Assembly: GCA_964636385.1 (NCBI GenBank)
Contig: CAZWSC010000009.1
Coordinates: 1-32,977 of the forward strand
DNA length: 32,977 bases
Source: CAZWSC01 sp964636385
Lineage (GTDB): Bacteria; Eisenbacteria; RBG-16-71-46; CAIMUX01
Reading direction: 5' to 3'
Shown: positions 24,649-31,540 of the stretch, piece by piece
Numbering within the stretch: the first letter of the stretch is position 1
Layout of the letters: each line of letters opens with the position of its first letter
Notes under the pieces: model-generated
The model's database searches: none
The model's input: only the letters and a program-made list of their open reading frames with translations
What the model was told of the DNA's origin: nothing
Program-made: the position numbers and the translations under genes

Positions 24649-24677
24649 TTGCCTTTACCCCGAGTGACGGACATACT
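24649..24677 (+). promoter_or_regulatory. Possible promoter of pepT-nadE
   Basis: TTGCCT (24649-24654), a 17-bp spacer, CATACT (24672-24677): four of six consensus bases in each box. It lies in the 262-bp divergent region between the binding lipoprotein and pepT. I found no convincing minus-strand promoter in the same region. Confidence 0.35.
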
Positions 24678-24745
24678 GCCGGGTGCGGGTACGAGTACGA
24701 AGATGGAACCGGAACAGGGGCATCCGCACACGGAAGGAGCAGGGG

Positions 24746-26023
24746 ATGGATGAACGTCCACTCACCGGGCAGGAGCACACAGAGCGTCTTCTCGAGCGAT
24801 TCCTGCGGTATGTCAGGATACACACGACTTCGGATGAGAACTCCTCCACGACGCCCAGCACCGAACGGCAGCGTGATCTGGCGAAACTCCTTGTGTCTGA
24901 GCTGGCGGAAATGGGGCTTGATGCGAAGATGGATGAGCACTCCTATGTCTACGCCCTCCTGCCCTCCAACATCGCTGCCGGTCATCCGGCGGCGGACAGG
25001 ACGCCTGCCATCGGGTTCATCGCGCACATGGACACATCCCCTGACGCTCCGGGCGACAATGTGAAGCCGATAGTCCACCGGGGCTATGACGGGGGCGACA
25101 TTGCCCTGCCCGGCGATCCGACGCAGGTTCTGCGGCCGTCGGAGATGCCGCAACTCCTGGATCAGGTCGGAAAGGATCTGATCACATCGGATGGAACGAC
25201 CCTGCTCGGCGCCGACAACAAGGCGGGCATCGCGGAGATCATGGAGGCTGTGCAGCGCCTGGTCGAGAACCCGGGCATACTCCACGGCCCGATCTGCATC
25301 GCATTCACGCCGGACGAGGAGATCGGCCGGGGCGCCGACAAGTTCGACGTGGAGGGATTCGGCGCAGGAATCGCATACACCCTCGACGGGGATCTGCTCG
25401 GGAAGATCGAGACCGAGACCTTCAACGCCCACGCTGCGGTCTTCAGGATAACCGGGTATGTCGTCCATCCCGGCACCGCAAAGGGAAAGATGAAGAACGC
25501 GCTCTATGCGGCAGCCGAGATCCTGAACCGGATACCCGGCGATATGCGGCCCGAGACGACCGAGAAGCGCGAAGGGTTCCTGCACCCCAGGCTGATCGAG
25601 GGGTCCGTCGACTCGTGCACGCTTCACCTGCTGGTGAGGGATCACGACATCGGAAAGTCGATGGAGAAGATCCGTCTTCTCGAGCGGATCCGGGACGAGG
25701 CGATGGCCGCGCGTCCCGGCGTGAAGATCGAGCTCACCGTGAAGGAATCGTACCTGAACATGGGCCCGAAGCTGGCCGAAGACCCGCGTATCGTCGAGAT
25801 CGCGCAGGAGGCCTGCAGGCGCATCGGTATCGAACCTAAGCCGGGTGTCATCCGCGGGGGCACCGACGGGGCACGACTCTCCTACATGGGGATCCTGACG
25901 CCGAACATCTTCACCGGCGGATTCAACTACCACAGCGTGCGCGAGTGGGCCTCCCTGCAGGACATGGAGTCCGCGGTGCAGGTGGCCCTGCAGATCGCGC
26001 AGCTCTGGGTGGAGCGGAGTTGA
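24746..26023 (+). CDS. pepT: Peptidase T (aminotripeptidase)
   Basis: 425 residues, close to the 408-residue E. coli enzyme. M20 metallopeptidase residues are present: HMD (His94, Asp96), the bridging Asp157 in GADNKAG, catalytic Glu191-Glu192 in TPDEEIGRG, Asp214 in YTLDGD and a late His in GGFNYHSVREW. The enzyme removes the N-terminal residue from tripeptides in the cytoplasm using two zinc ions. The PepT-specific start GQEHTERLLERFLRYVRIHT and the TLDGDLLG segment separate it from other M20 peptidases. ATG at 24746 has GGAAGGAG six bases upstream, and the frame upstream of it is low-quality Arg-rich sequence. nadE follows after 37 bases, probably in the same transcript. Confidence 0.95.
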   Translation: MDERPLTGQEHTERLLERFLRYVRIHTTSDENSSTTPSTERQRDLAKLLVSELAEMGLDAKMDEHSYVYALLPSNIAAGHPAADRTPAIGFIAHMDTSPDAPGDNVKPIVHRGYDGGDIALPGDPTQVLRPSEMPQLLDQVGKDLITSDGTTLLGADNKAGIAEIMEAVQRLVENPGILHGPICIAFTPDEEIGRGADKFDVEGFGAGIAYTLDGDLLGKIETETFNAHAAVFRITGYVVHPGTAKGKMKNALYAAAEILNRIPGDMRPETTEKREGFLHPRLIEGSVDSCTLHLLVRDHDIGKSMEKIRLLERIRDEAMAARPGVKIELTVKESYLNMGPKLAEDPRIVEIAQEACRRIGIEPKPGVIRGGTDGARLSYMGILTPNIFTGGFNYHSVREWASLQDMESAVQVALQIAQLWVERS

Positions 26024-26060
26024 GCTGCACGGCGAGCATCCGTCTTCGCGGGGGTCGGTC

Positions 26061-27935
26061 TTGATCCACTTCCGCCTTGCCCTGGCGCAGATCAACCCCA
26101 CGGTCGGGGCTCTGCGGAAGAACCGTGAGCTGATCGAGTCACGCATCGGCGAGGCGCGATCGCTGGGCGCCGACTGCGTCCTCTTCCCGGAGTTGTCGCT
26201 GACCGGGTATCCGCCCGAGGATCTGCTCCTCGAATCGGACTTCCTCGACCGCGTGCGCGATGAACTCGAAGCTCTGATCCCGGCCACGCGCGGGATCCTC
26301 GCCGTAGTCGGCGCGCCGATACGGGGCGGGCAAGGCACCCTGAACGCCGCCGTGCTCCTTGTCGACGGGAGGTGGATCGACAGCTATGCGAAGGGGACGC
26401 TGCCCAACTACGGCGTCTTCGACGAGAAGCGCTACTTCCGCCCTGGGCTGCGCTGCCCGGTGTACCGGTTCGGCGGGATCGACGTCGGGATCAACATCTG
26501 CGAGGACGTCTGGACACCCGGTGGCGTTCCCGCGGTGCAGGCGGCAGGCGGGGCTGTGATGCTGTGGAATATCTCCTCCTCGCCATATCACGCCGACAAG
26601 GGGCGGCAGCGCGAGGCGCTGATCCGCCGCAGGGCGACGCGTCACGGAACCGCGGTGGCGTACGCCAATCTCGTGGGCGGACAGGACGAGCTCGTGTTCG
26701 ACGGAGAGAGCCTCCTGGTGGACGCGTCGGGCAGGGTGCGCGCCCGCGCACCGCAGTTCCGCGAGGCGCTGCTTGTGGCGGATGTGGATGAGTCGTGGCT
26801 GGCGGCGCCTGCCGCGGGGAAGTACGCTGCTGGAGCAGCTGGGCGGCATGATCCTGCGAACGGCAATACTGATGACCGCCCCGGGCTTGTTCCCTCAACC
26901 GGCGACATCCTTCCGGACAGCGGGCCCGAGCCCGGATCCGAGTCTATCGACGAGATCGAGCCGCTCTTCTTCCCCGACCGGGTGGAACTGCCGGATGTCG
27001 CCCAGACGAGCGCGAACGGGTCCGCTGACGCCGCGCCGGAGCCCCCGCAGATCCCTGCTGATAATACCGGCCTCGCGCCCCGGCTCGAGGGAGAGGCCGA
27101 GGTATACGCCGCGCTCTGCCTGGGCCTGCACGACTACGTCTTCAAGAACGGCTTCGAGCGGGTGGTGATCGGGCTGAGCGGAGGGATCGACTCGGCCCTG
27201 ACGGCGGCACTGGCGATTGACGCACTCGGGCCGGACAGGGTGCTTGGCGTATCGATGCCCAGCCGTTTCAACAGCCCTGGCACGCGCAGCGATGCCGCGG
27301 AACTGGCTCGAAACCTGCGAATCGAGTTCCGGGAGATCCCGATCGAGGCGGCGATGGCCAGCTTCATCGGAACACTGGACCCCGTATTCGGTGACCTGCC
27401 GCGCGATGTCACCGAGGAGAACATCCAGGCACGTGTTCGCGGAACAATCCTGATGGCAATCAGCAACAAGTTCGGGCACCTCGTGCTGACGACCGGGAAC
27501 AAGAGCGAGCTTGCGGTGGGCTACTGCACCCTTTACGGCGACATGGCGGGCGGTTTCGCGGTGATCAAGGATGTGCCGAAGACCCTCGTGTATCGCCTCG
27601 CTCAGTACCGCAACACCGTCTCGCACGTGATCCCCCGTGACACGATCGACCGCCCTCCGTCTGCCGAGCTTCGCGACGACCAGCTGGACAGCGATACACT
27701 TCCTCCGTATGACCTGCTGGACCGGATACTGCAGGGACGGCTGGAGGAGAACAGGACACCCGAAGATATGATCGCAGAGGGGCTGGATCCGAAGTGGGTT
27801 CGGAAGGTCTACCGCTGGGTCGATTCGGCCGAGTACAAACGCAGGCAGGCCCCCCCGGGCGTCAAGATCACACCCCGTGCGTTCGGTCGCGACCGGCGCT
27901 TTCCGATCGTGAATCACTACGGGTGGGGGGAGTGA
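26061..27935 (+). CDS. nadE: Glutamine-dependent NAD+ synthetase with an enlarged inter-domain linker
   Basis: 624 residues. The N-terminal nitrilase-type glutaminase has the Glu44-Lys111-Cys147 triad (FPELSLTGYPPEDLL, YAKGTLPNYGVFDEKRYF, INICEDVW). The C-terminal synthetase has the SGGIDS pyrophosphate loop (373-378), TTGNKSELAVGYCTLYGDMAGGF and PPSAELRDDQLDSD. It makes NAD+ from deamido-NAD+, ATP and glutamine. Between the domains, residues about 248-340 form a low-complexity, acidic, Pro/Gly-rich stretch; relatives of about 540 residues have a short connection here, so this looks like an insertion of roughly 80 residues. The start is TTG at 26061, the first possible start, right at the conserved IHFRLALAQINPTVG; the only upstream signal is a G-rich GGGGGTCGG. 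It follows pepT by 37 bases. Confidence 0.96.
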   Translation: MIHFRLALAQINPTVGALRKNRELIESRIGEARSLGADCVLFPELSLTGYPPEDLLLESDFLDRVRDELEALIPATRGILAVVGAPIRGGQGTLNAAVLLVDGRWIDSYAKGTLPNYGVFDEKRYFRPGLRCPVYRFGGIDVGINICEDVWTPGGVPAVQAAGGAVMLWNISSSPYHADKGRQREALIRRRATRHGTAVAYANLVGGQDELVFDGESLLVDASGRVRARAPQFREALLVADVDESWLAAPAAGKYAAGAAGRHDPANGNTDDRPGLVPSTGDILPDSGPEPGSESIDEIEPLFFPDRVELPDVAQTSANGSADAAPEPPQIPADNTGLAPRLEGEAEVYAALCLGLHDYVFKNGFERVVIGLSGGIDSALTAALAIDALGPDRVLGVSMPSRFNSPGTRSDAAELARNLRIEFREIPIEAAMASFIGTLDPVFGDLPRDVTEENIQARVRGTILMAISNKFGHLVLTTGNKSELAVGYCTLYGDMAGGFAVIKDVPKTLVYRLAQYRNTVSHVIPRDTIDRPPSAELRDDQLDSDTLPPYDLLDRILQGRLEENRTPEDMIAEGLDPKWVRKVYRWVDSAEYKRRQAPPGVKITPRAFGRDRRFPIVNHYGWGE

Positions 27936-27957
27936 GACTGGTAGTCATCCCCAGGGG

Positions 27958-27986
27958 TTGAATCGCCCCTCCTGCGCTGCTAGGCT
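27958..27986 (+). promoter_or_regulatory. Possible promoter of the Asp-Pro repeat lipoprotein
   Basis: TTGAAT (27958-27963), a 17-bp spacer and TAGGCT (27981-27986), with TGC before the -10 as at dnaE. The -10 match is weak (three of six). An imperfect AGGGG/CCCCT hairpin (27953-27971) overlaps the -35 and might end nadE, but it has no U-tract. Confidence 0.3.
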
Positions 27987-28073
27987 CCCATGACGATGTT
28001 ACAGGCCTTGTACCTGTTGGAAAGCTGGCTCTCTCAGTGACCTTTTCACCCAATCCTATTGGAGGATCCCACA

Positions 28074-28781
28074 ATGCGTGCTCTCTTCGAAGGCTGGAGG
28101 AAGTGCCTGCTGCTTTCAGCGGCTCTCACTCTGGCAGTCGGCCTTGGCGCCGGCTGCAATGACGATGATGACGACAACGTGACCGGTCCGACGGTGGACG
28201 TTGGCGCCTGTTGTGTCGATGGCGGCGTCTGCGCCGTCGTCACGGAGGAACTGTGCGAAGAGATGGATGGTACCTGGCACAGAGGCGTGTTCTGCGACCC
28301 GAATCCCTGCGATCCGGACCCAGATCCCGATCCCGATCCTGACCCGGATCCCGACCCCGATCCTGATCCCGACCCCGATCCTGATCCAGACCCGGATCCC
28401 GACCCGTTCGGCCAGATCAGCTTCACCTTCGACGGAACCCAGTACACATCCGAACTCTGCATGGCCCACTACTTCATTGGAGAGAACCAGACCAGCATCA
28501 CGTCCGGAGATGGGGCAACCTGGACCCTGACCTTCGAGTTCCCCGGCAGCAGCACAGGAAGCTTCAGCACAGCGGACGGGGTGAACGCCAATCTGGTGAT
28601 CCCGCCGATGCACTGGTACGACTCCGAGGAGATCACTGTCACGGTAACGGCTTATGGCGCCATTGGCGGGGTTGTTACCGGAACCTTCTCGGGGACCATG
28701 GTCCACATCATGGACGAGGACGATGTAAAGCAGATCACCAACGGAACCTTTACCGCCGAGAGGCTCTTCGACATAGACTAG
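28074..28781 (+). CDS. Lipoprotein with a Cys-rich module, (Asp-Pro)16 linker and beta domain
   Basis: 235 residues. A signal segment (LLLSAALTLAVGLGAGC) ends in a lipoprotein Cys followed by NDDDDD. Residues 44-79 carry a Cys module (GACCVDGGVC, TEELCEEMDGTW, FCDPNPC) of a kind seen repeatedly in secreted proteins of Eisenbacteria-like and Planctomycete genomes. A run of 16 Asp-Pro pairs follows (about residues 80-111), expected to be a stiff, extended, acidic spacer. The last 120 residues are beta-rich with ITNGTFTAERLFDID at the end. ATG at 28074 has GGAGG eight bases upstream. It is monocistronic, between a possible promoter and a strong terminator. I infer a surface lipoprotein holding its C-terminal domain away from the membrane. 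Function unknown. Confidence 0.82.
   Translation: MRALFEGWRKCLLLSAALTLAVGLGAGCNDDDDDNVTGPTVDVGACCVDGGVCAVVTEELCEEMDGTWHRGVFCDPNPCDPDPDPDPDPDPDPDPDPDPDPDPDPDPDPDPFGQISFTFDGTQYTSELCMAHYFIGENQTSITSGDGATWTLTFEFPGSSTGSFSTADGVNANLVIPPMHWYDSEEITVTVTAYGAIGGVVTGTFSGTMVHIMDEDDVKQITNGTFTAERLFDID
28311..28406 (+). repeat. 16 x 6-bp in-frame repeat encoding Asp-Pro
   Basis: Sixteen GAY-CCN units in frame. Both Asp codons and all four Pro codons occur, so the peptide is more uniform than the DNA. The antisense strand reads Gly-Ser repeats, which is an artefact of GGATCC-like units. Confidence 0.95.
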
Positions 28782-28808
28782 CGGCCACCCCACGTGCGTA
28801 TCCCGAAA

Positions 28809-28856
28809 GGGCGGCGGTGACGCATCTGTGTGCGCTCCCGCCGCCCGTCTTCGTTT
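28809..28856 (+). terminator. Strong intrinsic terminator
   Basis: A perfect 9-bp stem GGGCGGCGG (28809-28817) with CCGCCGCCC (28838-28846), with an inner CGCA/TGCG pair, followed by GTCTTCGTTT. It lies 27 bases after the lipoprotein stop. On the minus strand the stem is followed by TTTC and sits about 40 bases after the leuS stop, so it may serve both genes. Confidence 0.75.
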
Positions 28857-28886
28857 GTGGCGCGCGCGAGGCCGCACGCGCGAATC

Positions 28887-31310
28887 CTACCCCACGATCA
28901 GGTTGATCAGCCGGTTCGGCACGAAGAAGACCCTGCGGAGTGTCCTTCCTTCCAGATGCGCACTGATCCGCTCGTCCCCGCCTATCGCAGCCTGTACAAC
29001 CTCCTGCGATGAGCCGCGCGCCACGCGGACTGTGCCGCGCATCTTGCCGTTGATCTGCACCGCCATCTCGATCGTGTCCTCCACCGTAAGGGCGGGATCG
29101 AACTTCGGCCATGGCGCATCGATGACAGACGGCGGATTCCCCATCGCCTCCCAGACCTCCTCGGCCAGGTGCGGCGCGAAGGGAGAGAGCATCACGGCGA
29201 ACGCCTCGCCGCAGAAGCGGTCCCGGACCTTTGCTGCGCGGATCGCGTTGTGCACCTCCATCAGGGCGGCTACAGCAGTGTTGTATGAGAGGTTCTCCAT
29301 GTCGCGCGTCACCTTCTGGATCGTCTGGTGCAGTTTGATCAGAAGCGGACGCTCCATCTCCCCCGCCGGGTAGGCGGGCCTCTCTTCGGTGAACCAGCGG
29401 TGTACGCGCTCGAGGAAGCGGTAGACGCCGACGATCCCCGCCTCGCGGAAGTCGCCCCCCTCCTCGTAAGGCCCGAGGAACATCAGGTTGGTGCGGAAGG
29501 TGTCTGCTCCGTACTGCGCCACGTACGAGTCGGGAATGACCACATTGCCGCGGCTCTTGGACATCTTGGCGCCGTCCTTTATCAGCAGGCCATGCGCGCG
29601 GAAGCGGGTGAACGGCTCGTCGAACTCCGTCAGGCCCATGTCCCTGAAGGCCATCCCTAAGAAGCGCGTGTACATCAGGTGCAGAACCGCATGCTCGTTG
29701 CCGCCGATGTAGAAGTCGACCGGCAGCCACTTCGCCGTGATCCCGGGATCCCACGCCTGCGTGTCTTCGTGCGCGGATGGATAGCGCAGGTGGTACCAGG
29801 CAGAGTCGAGGAAGTTGTCGCTGACGTCGGTGTCGCGCCGCGCAGGCCCACCGCACTTCGGGCAGGTCGTGTGATGGAACGACTCGACGCGTGCCAGGGG
29901 AGATACCCCGCTGCCGAGCGGGCGGAAGTCCTCCACGTCGGGCAGCACTACCGGCAGATCAGACTCAGGCACCGGGACGATCCCGCACGCCTCACAGTGG
30001 ATCATCGGGATCGGCGGGCCCCAGTAGCGCTGGCGGCTGATGCACCAGTCGCGCAGGCGGTACTGGATCGTCTCCTCCCCCAGCCCCTTCTCATTCAGCA
30101 TCGCGACGATCTTCTTCCATGCCTCGCGCGAGGGTACGCCGTCGAAGGGCGCCGAGTTGGCCATGATCCCATCGCCGGTGAAACACTCCTCGCTCTCCGT
30201 TCCATCGGGCGGGCGGATCACCTCCACGATCGGAAGGCCGAACTTCACGGCGAACTCGTGGTCGCGCGTGTCGTGCGCAGGCACCGCCATGATCGCGCCC
30301 GTGCCGTATCCCATGAGGACATAGTCCGAGATCCATATCGGGATTTCGCGGCCGGTCGCGGGGTTCGTCGCGTGGCTGCCGATGAAGACGCCGGTCTTCT
30401 CGCGGCCTGCGTCCATCCGCTCGATCGTGTCCTTGCGCCGCGCCCGGTCGCGGTAGGCCTCGATCTCAGCCTTCTGCGACGGATCGGCCAGCTCGTCGAC
30501 AAGCGGGTTCTCGGGTGATAGGACCATGTACGTTGCGCCGAAGATCGTGTCGGGCCTCGTTGTGAAGACCTCGATCGGCTCGTCCCGGCCGGGCAGGGGG
30601 AAGCGCAGGCGCGCGCCCTCGCTGCGGCCGATCCAGTTGATCTGCGCGCGGCGCGTCGTCTCCGACCAGTCGATCCACTGGAGGTTGTCCAGGAGGCGCT
30701 GGGCGTAGGCTGTGATCCTGAAGAACCACTGCTCCATGTCCCGCTTCTCGACCAGGGCTTCGGGGTGGCGCTCGCAGAACCCGTCGATCACCTGCTCGTC
30801 GGCGATCACGGTCTGGCACTCGGGGCACCAGTTGACCGGCGCCTTGGCGCGGTATGCCAGGCCGTGCTCGTACAGCTTGAGGAAGATCCACTGCGTCCAG
30901 CGGTAGTAGCCGGGGTCGGTTGTCTGGGCCTCGCGCGTCCAGTCGACCATCAGCCCCATCCGGCGGAGCTGCCTGCGGAAGTTGGCGACATTGCTCGGGA
31001 TCAGCTTCATCGGGTGAGTGCCGACCTTGAGGGCGTAGTTCTCGCTGTGGATCCCGAACGCGTCGAATCCGATCGGCTCGAATACGTCATGCCCGAGGTG
31101 GCGGCGGAATCTCCCCTGGATGTCTACACCCGTGAAGGCGAAGACATTGCCGACGTGCAGCCCCTCGGCCGAGGGGTAAGGGAACATCATGAGCGTGTAG
31201 TAGGGATTCTTCGCATTGGCGATGTCGGGCGTGTGGAGGCCTTTCTCATCCCAGAAGGTCTGCCACCTGGCCTCGATACGCTGGTGGTCGTAGGTGTTCT
31301 CGTTGGACAT
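28887..31310 (-). CDS. leuS: Leucyl-tRNA synthetase
   Basis: 807 residues, bacterial LeuRS size. The class I signatures are present: the HIGH box as HVGN (52-55, in PYPSAEGLHVGN) and KMSKS (582-586, in KDGAKMSKSRGN). Zinc-type pairs are seen at CPECQ, HCEACG and CPKCGG. The editing domain keeps TTRPDTIFGATYMVLSP and YGTGAIMAVPAHDTRDHEFA, with the Asp that anchors the leucine amino group during proofreading. It charges tRNA-Leu in the cytoplasm. ATG at 31310 has GAGGGGA upstream and starts the conserved sequence; the open frame above it is low-quality. A candidate promoter lies at 31360-31389. I see no T-box leader in the short 43-nt leader. Confidence 0.98.
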   Translation of the reverse strand: MSNENTYDHQRIEARWQTFWDEKGLHTPDIANAKNPYYTLMMFPYPSAEGLHVGNVFAFTGVDIQGRFRRHLGHDVFEPIGFDAFGIHSENYALKVGTHPMKLIPSNVANFRRQLRRMGLMVDWTREAQTTDPGYYRWTQWIFLKLYEHGLAYRAKAPVNWCPECQTVIADEQVIDGFCERHPEALVEKRDMEQWFFRITAYAQRLLDNLQWIDWSETTRRAQINWIGRSEGARLRFPLPGRDEPIEVFTTRPDTIFGATYMVLSPENPLVDELADPSQKAEIEAYRDRARRKDTIERMDAGREKTGVFIGSHATNPATGREIPIWISDYVLMGYGTGAIMAVPAHDTRDHEFAVKFGLPIVEVIRPPDGTESEECFTGDGIMANSAPFDGVPSREAWKKIVAMLNEKGLGEETIQYRLRDWCISRQRYWGPPIPMIHCEACGIVPVPESDLPVVLPDVEDFRPLGSGVSPLARVESFHHTTCPKCGGPARRDTDVSDNFLDSAWYHLRYPSAHEDTQAWDPGITAKWLPVDFYIGGNEHAVLHLMYTRFLGMAFRDMGLTEFDEPFTRFRAHGLLIKDGAKMSKSRGNVVIPDSYVAQYGADTFRTNLMFLGPYEEGGDFREAGIVGVYRFLERVHRWFTEERPAYPAGEMERPLLIKLHQTIQKVTRDMENLSYNTAVAALMEVHNAIRAAKVRDRFCGEAFAVMLSPFAPHLAEEVWEAMGNPPSVIDAPWPKFDPALTVEDTIEMAVQINGKMRGTVRVARGSSQEVVQAAIGGDERISAHLEGRTLRRVFFVPNRLINLIVG

Positions 31311-31359
31311 GATTCCCCTCGGGCTGACGGCAATGCCGCCTGGTTCAGGTTGAGGGGAG

Positions 31360-31389
31360 ATCCTAGTCGATCCGGGGCTTCGGGCGCAA
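31360..31389 (-). promoter_or_regulatory. Candidate promoter of leuS
   Basis: Minus strand: TTGCGC (31389-31384), an 18-bp spacer, TAGGAT (31365-31360). Each box is a partial match, but spacing agrees with three other candidates in the window. A start near 31353 would give a leader of about 43 nt. Confidence 0.4.
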
Positions 31390-31393
31390 TGCG

Positions 31394-31422
31394 GGGGCTG
31401 ATTGTCTGTGGGGCTGATTGTC
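31394..31422. repeat. 13-bp direct repeat next to the leuS -35 box
   Basis: GGGGCTGATTGTC at 31394-31406 and 31410-31422, period 16. The second copy continues into the palindrome GATTG-T-CAATC. It lies just upstream of the leuS promoter candidate, where an activator or repressor might bind. Confidence 0.4.
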
Positions 31423-31472
31423 AATCGGGTTCCCAATCTGTCCCAGCGATGCACGCCGCCACCCAGTTCCCT

Positions 31473-31514
31473 GGCCCCCGCCAGACATGCGGAATCGGAC
31501 CGATCGGCGGGGCC
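31473..31514 (-). other. G+C-rich branched hairpin downstream of the sorting-domain protein
   Basis: GGCCCCGCC pairs with GGCGGGGGCC (one bulged G) around a 23-nt loop that itself holds ATCGG-T-CCGAT. It lies 27 bases after the stop at 31541. It has no U-tract, so it may stabilise the 3' end or aid factor-dependent termination. Confidence 0.4.
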
Positions 31515-31540
31515 CGGCTTGTCTGCCGGATAGCTTCGAT

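Noticed and set aside
24602..26338. 578-codon minus-strand frame across pepT
   Set aside because: Antisense to pepT, whose catalytic motifs are intact; Arg-, Leu- and Asp-rich with no family match.
27951..27973. tRNA T-arm-like sequence AGGGGTTGAATCGCCCCT
   Set aside because: The loop is 8 nt and no cloverleaf or acceptor stem can be built around it.
28046..28462. Gly-Ser repeat protein on the minus strand
   Set aside because: It is the antisense reading of the Asp-Pro repeat; the plus-strand gene has a start, Shine-Dalgarno, lipobox and terminator.
31311..31352. T-box or other leader riboswitch for leuS
   Set aside because: The predicted leader is about 43 nt and lacks a T-box sequence or specifier hairpin.
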